Source: Sinohyriopsis cumingii
Taxonomy: Eukaryota > Mollusca > Bivalvia > Unionida > Unionidae
Assembly (NCBI GenBank): GCA_028554795.2
Contig: CM068835.1
Coordinates: forward strand, 28,956,311-29,020,310
Reading direction: 5' to 3'
Length of the DNA: 64,000 bases
Below the pieces are notes generated by a model. That model was not told the origin of the DNA, did no database searches, and saw only the letters and a program-made list of their open reading frames with translations. Below, piece after piece: positions 49,574 through 62,736 of the stretch; the first letter of the stretch is position 1, and each line of letters starts with the position of its first letter. Both the position numbers and the translations under genes were made by a program.

Positions 49574-52264
49574 TTAGCGGCTATGCAATTTTTATCAATG
49601 CAAGACTGACCTTATCGGCTATGCAATTTCTATCAATGCAAGACTGATCTTTAGCGGCTATGCAATTTCTATCAATGCAAGACTGACATTTAGCGGCTAT
49701 GCAATTTCTATCGATGCAAGACTAACCTTTAGAGGCTATACAATCTCTATCAATACAAGACTGACCTTTAGCGGCTATACAATCTCTATCAATGCAAGAC
49801 TCACCTTTAGCGGCTATAAAATCTTTATCAATGCAAGACTGACCTTTAGCGGCTATACAATACCTGTCAATACAAGACCGACCTTTAGCGGCTATGCAAT
49901 CTCTGTGAATGCAAGACTGACCTTTAGCGGCTATAAAATCTTTATCAATGTAAGACTGACCTTTAGCAGCTATGCAATCCCTGTCAATACAAGACCGACC
50001 TTTAGCGGCTATGCAATCTCTGTGAATGCAAGACTGACCTTTAGCGGCTATAAAATCTTTATCAATGCAAGACTGACCTTTAGCAGCTATGCAATCCCTG
50101 TCAATACAAGACTGACCTTTAGTGGCTATGCAGTCTCTGTCAATACAAGACTGACCTTTAGCGGCTATGCAATCTCCATCAATATAAGACTGACCCTTAG
50201 CGTATATTCCATCTCTATCAATACAAGACTGACCTTTAGCGACTATGCAATATCCATCAATACAAGACTCACCTTTAGCGGCTATGCAATCTACATCAAT
50301 ACAAGACTGACCTTTAGAGGCGATGTAATCTCTATCAATACAAGACTGAGCTTTAGTGGCTACGCAATCCCTGTCAATAAAAGGGTGACGTTTAGCAGCT
50401 ATTCAATCTCTATCAATACAAGACGGACTTTTAGAGGATATGCAGTCTTTATCAATACTAAGCTTACCTATAGCGGCTATGCAATTTCTATCAATACAAC
50501 ACTAACCATTAGCGGCTATGCAATCCCTGTCAATACAAGACTGGCCTTTAGCGGCTATGCAATCTCTATCAATACAAGCCTGACCTTTAGCGGCTATGCA
50601 GTCTTTATCAATACAAGACTGACCTTTAGCGGCTATGCAATCTATATCATTACAAGACTGTCTTTTAGCGACTATGCAATATCCATTAATACAAGACTCA
50701 CCTTAGCGACTATGCAATATCAATCAATACAAGACTCACCTTTAGCGGCTATTCAATCTCTATCAATACAAGACTGACCTTCAGAGGCTACACAAGCTCT
50801 GTCAGTACAAGACATACTTTTAGCGGCTATGCAATCTATATCATTATAAGACTGACCGTTAGGGGCTATGCAATTTCTATCAGTACAAGACTCACCTTTA
50901 GCATTTATGTAATCTCTATCAATACAAGACTGACTTTTAGAGGATATGCAGTCTTTATCAGTACTAAGCTGACCTTTAGCGGCTATGTAATTTCTATCAG
51001 TACAAGACTAACCATTAGCGGCTATGCAATCCCTGTCAATACAAGACTGACCTTTAGCGGCTATACAATCTCTGTCAGTACAAGACATACTTTTAGCGGC
51101 TATGCGATCTATATCAATACAAGACTGACCTTAAGAGGCGATGCAATCTCCATCAATACAAGACTGACCTTTAGCGGCTATGCAATCTATATCAATACAA
51201 GACTCACCTTTAGCAGCTATTCAATCTCTATCAAAACAAGACTGACCTTTAACGGCTATGCAATCCCTGACAATAAAAGGGTGACATTTAGCGGCTATGC
51301 AATCTCCATCAATACAAGACTGACCTTTAGCGGCTATGCAATCCCTGTCAATAAAAGGGTAACATTTAGCGGCTGTGCAATCTCTATCAATGCAAGAGTG
51401 ACCTTTAGCGGCTATGCAATCTCTATCAATACAAGACTCACCTTTAGCAGCTATTCAATCTCTATCAAAACAAGACTGCCTTTTAACGGCTATGCAATCC
51501 CTGACAATAAAAGGGTGACATTTAGCGGCTATGCAATCTCCATCAATACAAGACTGACCTTTAGCGGCTATGCAATCCCTGTCAATAAAAGGGTAACATT
51601 TAGCGGCTGTGCAATCTCTATCAATGCAAGAGTGACCTTTAGCGGCTATGCAATCTCTATCAATACAAGACTCACCTTTAGCAGCTATTCAATCTCTATT
51701 AAAACAAGACTGCCTTTTAACGGCTATGCAATCCCTGTCAATAAAAGGGTGACATTTAGCGGCTATGCAATCTCCATCAATACAAGAGTGACCTTTAGCG
51801 GCTATGCAATCTCTATCAATACAAGACTAACCTTTAGCGGCTATGCAATCTCTATCAATACAAGACTCACCTTTAGCAGCTATTCAATCTCTATTAAAAC
51901 AAGACTGCCTTTTAACGGCTATGCAATCCCTGTCAATAAAAGGGTGACATTTAGCGGCTATGCAATCTCCATCAATACAAGACTGACCTTTAGCGGCTAT
52001 GCAATCTTTATCAATACAAGACTGAGCTTTAGTGGCTATCCAATCTCCATCAATACACGACTGACCTTTAGCGACTATGCAAAATCCATCAATACAAGAC
52101 TGACCTTTAGCGGCTATTCAATCTCTATCAATACAAGACATACTTTTAGCGGCTATGCAATCTCCATCAATACAAGACTGACCTTTAGCGGCTATTCAAT
52201 CTCTATCAATACAAGGCTGACCTTTAGCGACTATGCAATCTCTACGATTACAAGACTGACCTTT
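49574..52264. repeat. 39-bp minisatellite, about 69 units
   Basis: Tandem unit of 39 bp (GACTGACCTTTAGCGGCTAT, then GCAATCTCTATCAATACAA). Because 39 = 3 x 13 and one frame has no stop, long open frames (49905-50777 and 51281-52270) with the 13-residue repeat RLTFSGYAISINT appear. They lack a plausible gene context and are broken by indels between 50700 and 51280. A six-unit higher-order repeat is visible from 51281. Confidence 0.93.
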
Positions 52265-52341
52265 ATATAAACGTTATCGAGAATCACTTTTTAAGCTGGA
52301 ATTGTAATGGCATTACAGTCGATTTGGTGGATGGAGATCTA

Positions 52342-52344
<3 letters not shown>

Positions 52345-52395
<51 letters not shown>
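52345..52395. repeat. (AT)n microsatellite
   Basis: About 25 AT units between the minisatellite and a LINE remnant. Confidence 0.95.
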
Positions 52396-52397
<2 letters not shown>

Positions 52398-53500
52398 TTT
52401 CTCTATGCAGACGATGCCGTTGTTTTTTTACATAATCCAAGAGATATGCAAAATAACTTTGACGTATTTTCAATTACTGCCGAAAATATAAACTAATAAC
52501 TAACACAAACAAAACGAAAATTATTATTTTTGGGAAATGTAGAAACCGGGAAAATGTGAAGTTCAGATTAGTCGATTCGGAACTTGAAAATGTAATAAAT
52601 TATGAATATTTATGGCTGACTTTAACGGATAATGGTAGATAATGATATTTGGTGGGAATTAAGAACCTGATTAGTCATGCCTGGATAGCTAAGTACCTTC
52701 TTAAGAAAAGAATAGTAAATCTGAACTTGCCTGTTGACTGTCAGCTTAAACTTTTTGATATGACAATAGTCCCAATTCTTACATACGCGACTGAGATCAG
52801 GGGATACGTAAAACTAGATACGATGGAGCTGGTTCATTTAGAGTTTATAAAATAAGTGCTAAAACCTTTATTTTAAATCCAGCTCCACGCTCCACGTATT
52901 TGCCTGATTGTGAGCTTAGTAGAACCCAACTACACTTACAAATGAAAAGAAGAACGGTTGGCTATTTGGGTAAATCTCAATTACGGTAAAGAAACGAAAC
53001 TATCTGACATCATGTATCTGATGCCATTGCAGGATTATAATGATGGTCTAGACAGGAATAGATGGGTTGAGAGCGTTCGAAACACCCTATCGGAAACTGG
53101 GTTTCAATTTATTTGGGTTAATCAAAGCAATCCCAACAAATACTGGCTAGATACAATATTTAAGGAAAGGCTTCCTGATCAGTTTATACAAACATGGGAA
53201 TCATCCATTACTACCTCGACAAAAGCTGATACATTAAAAAAATTTTAAAACGGAATTAAAATTAGAATGTTTATTTGCTAAAATCACTGTTTACCGATAG
53301 AGAAGGGAAGATGCGAGAAGGTGCCTTGACATTAAAGATTGTGTACGCTTTGCGTGCATAACTATGTGGCTGATGAATTTCATTATCTCCTTGATGTAGC
53401 TATTTCAGAGAACAAAGAAAGCAATTACCACCCAAGCACTTCTGTACGAGACCAAATGTACCCAGGTTTAAGAATTAATGTGTTCTGAGAAACTTGGTAA
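52396..53500 (+). mobile_element. Decayed LINE, plus strand (YADD box)
   Basis: Plus-strand RT remnant. FLYADDAVVFLHNPRDMQNN near 52400-52460 carries the catalytic YADD; KTKIIIFGKC follows. The thumb-like LPVDCQLKLFDMTIVPILTY (52649-52855) and a C-terminal region (RLPDQFIQTWESSI, then DEFHYLLDV) come next in different frames. 5'-truncated by the (AT)n/minisatellite junction and full of stops. Confidence 0.82.
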
Positions 53501-54559
53501 TATAAGAAATCTATCTAAATTGATTGATATCATTTTATTAAATTTTCATTAATTTCAAACCAACTTTTATTCGATGTGTTTATTGCTCTTCCGTTTTATC
53601 TGGGGTTTTTTGTGGTTTTTTTATTGGGTTTTGAGGTTTCGTAAAATAATTATTTCATTGTTTTCTAAGGAAGAAATAAATACTATAGATTCATTACTGT
53701 CAAGTATTTACTTAAGATTAGTTTGTTTTCCATATTTAGTTGTTTACAAAGAGTTTTCCCAAATATACCGATGTCTATATAATTAAGTTTCAACATTTAT
53801 TATTACATTGAAGAAATGACCGTAATAATGTAATGTTGCTGTCAATCTAAGTTATATTGCATTTACTATGAGAAAATAATCGTCCATGGCTGATCTACAC
53901 GCATGCAACATGAGATAATAATATTTTCCTCATATGATGCGTATTGTAACCTGAATGTAATGAAGAATTTGCCTTGTCTTGTCAAAACAATGAACAGTAT
54001 ACTTCAGCGACGTGACGTCTGATCCCAGGCTCCTTCCACGTAGGTCTGTACATGTATCTAACCTTCAAAGTTCACACTTTCATTCTAAATAGAGTCACTT
54101 TTTCTAACATTCGTCTTATTCTCGATGCATATTTGAGATGATAAAGTTGTGAATATCGCATCTACGAAAAGAACCCATTTGTTTTCCGTAAAACTATCCC
54201 AAAATTTGGACATTCTAGTGAAAACATTTAACGTGACTGTCACCTCCTGTGTAACGAAAGTCCCCATCAAAGATAGCCTTATGCTAAACAAAAGCAACGT
54301 TTAAAAGAGAATTTATGGAGCTGATTTGAAAAAGAGACAATTATTATTTTTCACGAGTAGAAAGCATCGGTAATAGAGAGGTCCAACTGAACTTCAAAAA
54401 CTAGAACGTGGAAGCATTTTACTGAAAGTTAAAGCTAAAATTTCGTATGCGTATTGAATAACATTATCGAATAGGTCAATAGTACATGTTACACATTGAT
54501 GGACATGACTCTGCTGCAAGCCGGCAAAAAGGAGAACGATCTAAGGTATGGATTCCATT
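53501..54559. other. AT-rich spacer
   Basis: No supportable gene; short open frames lack motifs. Confidence 0.5.
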
Positions 54560-54871
54560 CATGTGATGTGATTTTTATTTTTAACGTAGCTTTAAAAATG
54601 TTTCAGTCATATCGCTACGATGTCTGCAATGTGGCAGTTTATAGTGATGTCTAGCACTGGGGCATCATGCAGCATGATGTCCCACCCAGTCACATTATCC
54701 TGACACCGGGCCGACCGGTCCTAACACTAACCTCTTAATGCTGAACGCCAAGCGAGGCAGCTGTTAGTACCATTTTTTAAGTCACTGGTATGACTCGGCC
54801 GGGGATCGAACCCACGACCTCCCGCATCCGAGGCGGACGCTCTAACCACTAGGCCACCGGAGCGGTTCCAT
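54560..54871 (-). mobile_element. tRNA-derived SINE, copy 2
   Basis: Same family and strand as 46255-46577, with tRNA-like head at the high-coordinate end (A-box-like TGGCCTAGTGG, B-box-like GGTTCGATCCCC). The 3' tail ACGTTAAAAATAAAAATCAC resembles the tail of the LINE at 364-410. Confidence 0.85.
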
Positions 54872-56195
<1,324 letters not shown>

Positions 56196-56960
56196 TGTGT
56201 GCGTGTATGACTGGAATCAACATTTTATGGACAAAAACCACTACCGCACAAATAAGATACTTTCAAGTTCATATTACATAATTTTAATCAGACTTTTCAT
56301 AACTATCGCTTTTAAACTTGTCTAACCTTTCGATATGTAGAACAGCCCATTCAACTCATTAACCCAATTAAATAATGTTCCGAAATAGAGGTAAATATTT
56401 TTCTTGAGGAGAATGACAGTGTTGATAGATTTATATTTTATAAAATAGCATACAAAAAAATTCTTCGATATGACTGATTTTGATCTCTCAGAAAATTTTT
56501 CATATTTTCCCTGCATTTTAAATTAAAATTCAGACTTGTGTCAAATAAATATTAGCTGGGTCAAATGTCTGTATAGATACTGCTGGTAATACTAGTACAT
56601 CCTAAAGGTCAATAAAACTGATACATTCAAACCTATGTGCACGTATACGTTATTGATCGATGATACGTATAAATTGCATGTATACCATGGGAGATGAGGG
56701 CGCTCTCTTGTAAAGATTAGACATCCCACCTTTGTTTGATAGCTTTATGTCTCTACTTGGCCAATGTGGGTATGTGAGATAGTTTTTTAGTAGGTTCCCA
56801 TGGGTCGGTAGTTCATCCCCGGGCTCTTCGTCCACCATGTATACTGGTTTTCGTGAATAGCCTTTCATCTGCTGAAAATTGATGTCAAACTAATACAACA
56901 ACATAACAACATTATTTCAGGCTTATGAAGGATAATCAACGCAATGTTTCAGAAACCAGG
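56196..56960. other. AT-rich spacer
   Basis: No supportable gene. Confidence 0.5.
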
Positions 56961-57150
56961 TTTTGTTTTTCATTTTTAAGGGCACGTTTTCACGCATTGT
57001 TTGCTATATAATGCTGAAAATTTCAGAGTTAAGTGCCTTTCTCAAGGACACATCGAGGCATCTCACTTAAGGGGTCCGGGCGGGTGTAGAACCCGCGACT
57101 CTCGGATCACAAGTCCAATGCTCTACCAGTTGATCTTCCACAGCTCCTTA
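56961..57150 (-). mobile_element. tRNA-like SINE fragment
   Basis: The minus strand has a tRNA-like head (57150-57080: ACTGGTAGAGC for the A box and GCGGGTTCTACACCCGC for a T arm with B box), then AAGTGAGATGCCTCGATGTG and CTTGAGAAAGGCAC. The acceptor ends do not pair, so it is a SINE rather than a tRNA gene. Confidence 0.6.
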
Positions 57151-57269
57151 GAAAAGAAAAATCAGATTCAGATAAAACAAAACATGTCACAGGATGATCA
57201 CAAATATTTCGCACAGCAGTTAAATCTGCATTTCAAGAAATTGCCAAAGTCAACACAAGTTCCATTAAC

Positions 57270-57274
<5 letters not shown>

Positions 57275-57323
<49 letters not shown>
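57275..57323. repeat. (GA)n microsatellite
   Basis: About 24 GA units. Confidence 0.95.
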
Positions 57324-57326
<3 letters not shown>

Positions 57327-59205
57327 ATATAATTATATACAGCCAGTAGAAGTTGCACATTTATAACAGAAAATTACGCGCCAGTAGATGAACGGATCAT
57401 ATTAATGACTGCTACGTCTCTGAGCATTATTCATCTACTTCGTAGCTTTCGCGGGCATCCTCCTAGTTCCAGCACATGTTGATGTAAGTAAGGACAAGGC
57501 TATGTACCCTCGTGTGTTCTTAATAAAAAAAACTGTTTCTGTGTTTTACTGATTTTTACCCTGTCTTCCTTTTGTTATGTTTTTCTTTATGTAAATAAAT
57601 GATATTTATTTAATTTTGAAATATAATTTTGTAAGGGGTTTCTCTTTGTTTTGTTCTGTTTAAGTTTTTATAACCATTGTTTGGAACTGGGGCATGTACT
57701 CCCCTCTCGCCAAACATACTTTCTTGGCGAGCTGGTTTCTTTACCTCTTTTTTGTTTTTGGTTTGGTTAGTTTATTTGTTAATTTGTGACTTTGCGTGGC
57801 CAATTTTTTTTCTCCATTGTCTCCTTTTGTTGCGCATTTGCGTCAGCACTATTATTAGTTTCGTCCCTTTGTTTATGTATGGAGACTGGCTTATCTAGGT
57901 GATATTGTATAGTTTCTTTTCCTATATAATTCTGTAATTTATTACTTGAATTATTTTTCAAAAAATTTATTTCTAGAGTTTATTTAGATTTAATTAATAC
58001 ATACTGTGTCTACAGTGTTTGTATTTTTCTTATTGCGTATATGCGTGTATATAGCTCTCTCATACCTTCTTAGTGAAAGTATTCATTCTGCTGGTATAAA
58101 ATGTCACTCCATGATTAAAGTATTCTCGCAACAAACCGTTTGTTTGTAACCCCGACCCACAACGATTTTAAAAACAGAAGGTATCAGGGACACAAAAGAA
58201 GGCACAAAACTGTGTCATTTCATTCATTGATTTAAAAGTTTTAAATTGATTTTAGCCAGTAAATCCCAAACATTGTCAATATGTTGGCATTTCGAATCAA
58301 GTGGGGGTTTCTTTAGCAACACTGTCACCATATTTGTTTAGCCAGTCTATGTTTTCAAGGTGGCATCTGGTAGTTTCGTAAATTAGCCCCTGCCACATTT
58401 CTAACCTTAAGGCTATTGTGTTACTTAATCAGCTGTTATTGCTCTATTTGTGGACTCGGTGTTCCGGGCTTGTGTTATTCTTGAAAATGATTTAAGAAGT
58501 TTACAACTGTCGTGTTTACTTTCCAGTATATACTCAGCGAAATACCAATGGTCGGCTAGGAACCGGAGCTAGAGGCCCAAAGCAGTAAACGTGTGGATTC
58601 AGGGAAAGTTGAATATATAAAAAATAGGGCTTAGATGGTAACTATTTTGCATTGCATCAACCTGTTAAGTACACAATGTTTTGCAGAAGTATCACTTCGG
58701 AAAAGAGCCTGTATTTGCACTGAGAGCATTACATGGTGTAAAACATGACCTTCGGACATGAAAAATGCAGCTATAAATTTGGGGTTGGGGTACATAAACT
58801 TCATTTGCTGTGAACTGCCCATTGATTTGCCAGGTCAAGTGAATAATGTTCCATTGCTTTGTTTTAATATAGCTATCCAAAATTATGGACATTTTTTATA
58901 CCTCACTTGTGTTTTTTATCTTTTATGATTTTTTAATATTAGGCAGGAGAATGCGGGTTCAATTTGTGCATAAAACCTGCCCCTCGCACCTCAAGCAACC
59001 GATGTAATGTAGTTCTACGTCATTGATAATCTCAATAATTCCGTAAATTGTGGATTTAAATCTCTTTGAAAACATGTATTCAGTAGTTACTCCTATTTAT
59101 TTGTTCAGTTTCTTTAGAAATATTGCAACTAGACATTGCAAACATTGGACACATACGACACAGCTTTACTGAAATAGACTATTATAAAAAAAAAATAAAG
59201 AAATG
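57324..59205. other. Spacer before element 3
   Basis: No supportable gene. Parts near 57420-58150 look like 3' UTR-type sequence of an unidentified repeat, but I cannot name it. Confidence 0.4.
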
Positions 59206-59211
59206 GACAGC

Positions 59212-59535
59212 AGTAGTAAGTAGGGATACCATACGTACAATGGGAATTAGCATTACAGACCCCCCCGGGTCAATATACGTACAAGGGGAATTTAACATGG
59301 CGAAAAATCGTGGGTCAATATACGTACAAGGGGAATTTAACATGGGAATAAATCGTGGGTCACTTTACGTACAAGGGGAATTTAACATGGGGAATAGAGT
59401 TTGGGTTTGTTTAGGGACAAGGGGAATTGAACTTGGGATTTTTTTTTTTTTTTTTAAATTTTAAAAAAGGGGTAGGCAATTGAAAAGTCATTCTCTTTTC
59501 GAGAAATATGGGGGGCCCTGAAAAGGGCCTTTGGG
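59212..59535 (+). repeat. Element 3 left TIR
   Basis: Four TACGTACAA iterons and one TTAGGGACAA iteron, poly-T, and the stem-loop. Same class as element 2. The partner repeat lies beyond the window, so its length is inferred from element 2. Confidence 0.8.
59514..59529 (-). terminator. Histone-type 3' stem-loop after gene A, element 3
   Basis: GGCCCTTTTCAGGGCC on the minus strand; the 3' flank is CCCCA rather than ACCCA, then CTCGAAAAGAGAATGAC. It starts 23 nt after the gene A stop. Confidence 0.82.
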
Positions 59536-59552
59536 TTTTTCTTCTTCTGCTT

Positions 59553-60147
59553 CTAACTCCTTAACTTCTTCCACCATCCTCTTATTTTTTCCATCATTCC
59601 TTTCTTCTTCTTTTCTGTTTCCGGCATCCAGTCCGGGTGACCCATGGCTCGGAACTTGTTTTGGATTTTCATCCAATTGTTGTTAAGCCGCTCAAACTCT
59701 TCTTTTTTCCTTTTTGTTTTCCACATCTTTTCTTTCTTCCCTCCATTTCTCTTTAATCTTCTCTACTTCTTCCTCCATTACTTTTCTCATCAGATCTTCC
59801 CCTTTCTTCACCTTGTCCAACCCCCATTTTACATTCCTCCACTCTGTCCAGTATAATATCTTTTCTAGGAAGCACCGGACTTGGATGACATGATCCAGTG
59901 CTTCCTTCAAACTTCCCACTCTGAAGTAAGGTGGGTTAATGAAGCCTCTTGACTTATTGACTTCTTCTTCAATCATCCCTGCTATGATATCTCTTGCTGT
60001 CTTTAGGCCTTGAACTTGACTGGTTACAAAGTCTTTCATATCTCCATGCCTCCATTCCTCTTCTATTCTTCCTACAACATATTCTACATCCATTATCCAA
60101 AAATAGATGTCTCTCAATAGATTAAATAGAACTGATACTTGAGTCAT
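59553..60147 (-). pseudogene. Gene A, enlarged and frameshifted (element 3)
   Basis: Starts at ATG 60147 (MTQVSVLFNLLRDIYFWIMD). It contains two tandem modules resembling the gene A helical domain (around LKTARDIIAGMIEEE and LDKVKKGEDLMRKVMEEE), then a charged coil. A frameshift near 59693 (A-rich) separates it from the C-terminal part ending KIRGWWKKLRS, which matches the KIRSWWRKRRN tail of the other copies. Same promoter and stem-loop. The locus therefore varies in architecture between copies while its ends are fixed. Confidence 0.7.
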
Positions 60148-60526
60148 TTTCTCTCAGTTATTCCTTAGAATGGTTCCAACATCAAACTTTGTGGGTTCTT
60201 ATAGTGAAAGCGCGAACGTGAAGGAAAACATCCCCCTAAAACATAAAATTGATCTTACCTAGATCATGACCAAACAACGCGCGGACGTGAAGGAAAACAT
60301 CCCCTATTTTCTCATTTCATATAATAAAACCCTAACTATACTCTCCACATACGCTAAGAAACAATAAAGAAACCCATAATCTACCATTCACACAAACTTA
60401 CGCGAGCAGTTACAAACACAAACACATACACTCTCACTATGAAAAAAGAGTTAGTCTTTACATTCACACTACTCTACCTACACACATTGGCAAATTGATG
60501 GTTATTTCTTTTCTTGAGTATTGGGT
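60148..60526. other. Gene A promoter and short VNTR (element 3)
   Basis: Promoter motif copies near 60209-60236 and 60280-60305; one or two VNTR units (about 60310-60430); the gene B downstream element. No coding region. Confidence 0.65.
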
Positions 60527-60542
60527 AACCCTGAAAAGGGCT
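60527..60542 (-). terminator. Histone-type 3' stem-loop after gene B, element 3
   Basis: The minus strand reads AGCCCTTTTCAGGGTT, then ACCCA. The single change turns the second pair into G-U, which still pairs. 29 nt after the stop. Confidence 0.82.
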
Positions 60543-60571
60543 GGTTTTTTTTGAACTTCATGGACACCTGG

Positions 60572-60946
60572 TTAATGGTGGCACCTTCCAGGCCTGGCGC
60601 CACATACACATCTTGTTCCTCAGTTACTTTTTACTTTTTTGGGGGAGAGAGCAGAGGCAGGATATGTGGCTTCAGAATCCCAATTTTCGGTTTCTGGGAT
60701 TCTGAAATTTCTTCTTCTCTCCTTTTCCTCCTCCTCCTCTTCTTTGTATCTTCTCTCCTCCTCTTTGTATCTTCTTTACTCCTCTTCTTTATATCTTGTC
60801 TCCTCCTCTTCTTTGTTTCTTCTTTGCTCCTCCTCTCTCATCCTTCCTTCTTCCACAATGGCCTCCGCGGCCAGTTCGTTCAACAGGCGCCTGGCATATT
60901 CCAGATGCACATGAAGTTCCAACAGTTTCGCCAGTCTCGTGTTCAT
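60572..60946 (-). pseudogene. Gene B with nonsense codon (element 3)
   Basis: 125 codons from ATG 60946, the same length as in element 2. A TAA at 60776-60778 (codon 57) replaces a GAA within the RRYKEEE repeats. The Cys-containing C-terminus and stem-loop are kept. A recent single-base lesion. Confidence 0.8.
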
Positions 60947-61416
60947 TTTTGGTGTTGATCAATCAACAAGGGTAGCTAGACTGCCGAACGAGTTTCAATT
61001 TATAGTGAAAGCGCGGACGTGAAGGAAAACATCCCCTAAAAAACATAAAATTGATCTTACCTAGATCATGACCAAAAAAACAACGCGCGGACCTAAAAGA
61101 AACACTCACTCACTTTTTTATACTACCCATTCCTATTCTAAAAAATTTTTTCATTAATCACTCCAATATACTATTCACATACGCAAAGCAATTCAATCAA
61201 ACCCCCCCCCCCCAAATCTACTCTCCCACACCTCAAACAGCCAAAAAAAACATGATCTTAATCTACTATCCACACCAACGTACGTGAGATGTTACAAACA
61301 CAAACACACAAACACATACCCTCACACTATAAAAAAGAGTTAGTGTTTATATTCACACTACTCTACCTACACACATTGGCAAATTGACTGTTATTTCTTT
61401 TCTAGAGTATTGGGGT
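60947..61416. promoter_or_regulatory. Intergenic region B-C with gene B promoter (element 3)
   Basis: Promoter motif near 61012-61037 with a TATAAAT box near 61000; degenerate copy near 61086; gene C downstream element. Contains a C9-10 homopolymer (61203-61213). Confidence 0.6.
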
Positions 61417-61432
61417 AGCCCTGAAAAGGGCT
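61417..61432 (-). terminator. Histone-type 3' stem-loop after gene C, element 3
   Basis: AGCCCTTTTCAGGGCT, then ACCCC and CTAGAAAAGAAATAAC on the minus strand; 39 nt after the stop. Confidence 0.86.
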
Positions 61433-61471
61433 GGTTTTTTTTTGGTTTTTTTTGTTTGCTATGGCAATCTT

Positions 61472-61834
61472 TTAGTTTCTAAGAATGCGATGTCCTCTGA
61501 GGATATACTTTCTGGCGATAGGTCTGCTTCTTCGGAAAGAGAAGAAGAACTCTTTGGTGTCGATACGACAATCGACAAAGCCTCTCTCAGGTTCAGGTTC
61601 CTGCTGCTGTTGCTGCTGCTGTTGTTGTTCTTGCTGCTGTCTCTGAAGTCTGTACTTCTCTGTCCATTCTTCTTTCTCCCTGTTCACTTCTTCTCTGAAG
61701 AGTTCTTCTATCAAGTCTTCAGTGACTTTTAGCATTCTCACATTCTCTATCTCTTCTGGCTTCGGTATCAGACTGTGTCTGACCCTATGCAAATTCACGT
61801 AGGCTTCGTTTAGCTTAGCTAGTTTGGAGCACAT
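61472..61834 (-). CDS. Gene C: polyQ coiled-coil protein (element 3)
   Basis: About 120 residues from ATG 61834. The glutamine tract is Q3-E-Q9-type, otherwise nearly identical to element 1, including the tail FFFSFRRSRPIARKYILRG. Intact. Promoter motif near 61900-61925. Confidence 0.77.
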   Translation of the reverse strand: MCSKLAKLNEAYVNLHRVRHSLIPKPEEIENVRMLKVTEDLIEELFREEVNREKEEWTEKYRLQRQQQEQQQQQQQQQEPEPERGFVDCRIDTKEFFFSFRRSRPIARKYILRGHRILRN

Positions 61835-62152
61835 CTTCGTAGGAGGATGAGTCGACAATGGATGGTTAGACTGGAAACAACCCGGTTCTTAAAGTCAAAG
61901 CGCGGACGTGAAGGAAAACATCCACCCACACGGTTTTCGAGTCGCAACGTTCAATGAGTGTCATGAGAGGGATAGTAAGAAATGAAAGAGCATGAATCCA
62001 ACATTCTTAGAGCTAAACAAACCACAAAGGCATTTTTTTCAAAACACAACATTTTTTATTCAATAATCACTTAACACTAAACAACAATTCTAACATATTT
62101 TTTAACAATAATCCAACATGATAACATCAAACATTTTTTCTTTAAATACAGT
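61835..62152. other. Gene C promoter and AT-rich 3' UTR (element 3)
   Basis: Promoter motif near 61900-61925. Minus-strand AATAAA-like signals near 62056 follow the protease gene. Confidence 0.55.
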
Positions 62153-62713
62153 CTACTTTAAACAGGGCTGACAACGTTGTGAATGAAATTGTGATTTCCA
62201 CTGTTGGAAATCATTAGGCCATTGATGGACACTACGTTTCCTAGCTTGAGACAAAAGATAAGCATAATGGTCACAGAACCATCGATCTACTTTCACATCG
62301 TTTCTAGAAGAAGAACGAGGATCAAAATGAGTCACTAAATGTTCTAAGGAATAGCCCAGGCTGCGATGATGCAGAAAATACACACAGTACTGTCCACACG
62401 CCAAGGAATCTGTGCCTTGTAATTTCACATTATTGAATCGGGTGGTCTGAGCATTTCTTCTCATAAAGTCGATGATATCGTCTTCCAAAGGGGGAAATCC
62501 GTACGAATCGAAATATTCCACACATCCTTCTTGAGGAAAGTAGACGGCTACCTAGTGGGTTCCTGGGAGATGACTGTCGTCCGTGTTGATCACGTAAGCT
62601 AGATGGTCTTTAGGTTTGCGATGAGGGAGTTCATCTTTAGCACAGACGACAGGATTCCAAGAAGACGTATACGAACTGTGGTTCAAAAGGTAATAAAGTT
62701 CCCAGGTATCCAT
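62153..62713 (-). pseudogene. Adenain-like cysteine protease, single stop (element 3)
   Basis: 187 codons from ATG 62713 (MDTWELYYLLNHSSYTSSWN). The catalytic His lies in SHLPGTH (codon 53). TAG follows at once (62552-62554), where a Trp normally sits. Downstream in the same frame are YFDSYGFPP and the catalytic Cys block QGTDSLACGQYCVYFLHH, typical of adenovirus and Polinton maturation proteases. The enzyme would cleave virion precursors. Length is close to that of adenain. One base change accounts for the break. Elements 1 and 2 have deleted this gene. Confidence 0.87.
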
Positions 62714-62736
62714 TGATTTGTGTGTTGTTTTCTTCT

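Noticed and set aside
49574..52264. Possible CRISPR-like array
   Set aside because: Units are contiguous and spacerless, and the context is eukaryotic.
49905..52270. 290- and 329-codon open frames
   Set aside because: Produced by the 39-bp tandem repeat lacking a stop in one frame. No gene context, and frame lost between units.
57080..57155. Functional tRNA gene (anticodon region reads TGT)
   Set aside because: Acceptor arms do not pair and SINE-like sequence continues beyond the 3' end.
57677..57898. 73-codon hydrophobic open frame
   Set aside because: No ATG start, T-rich composition explains hydrophobicity, and nothing conserved.
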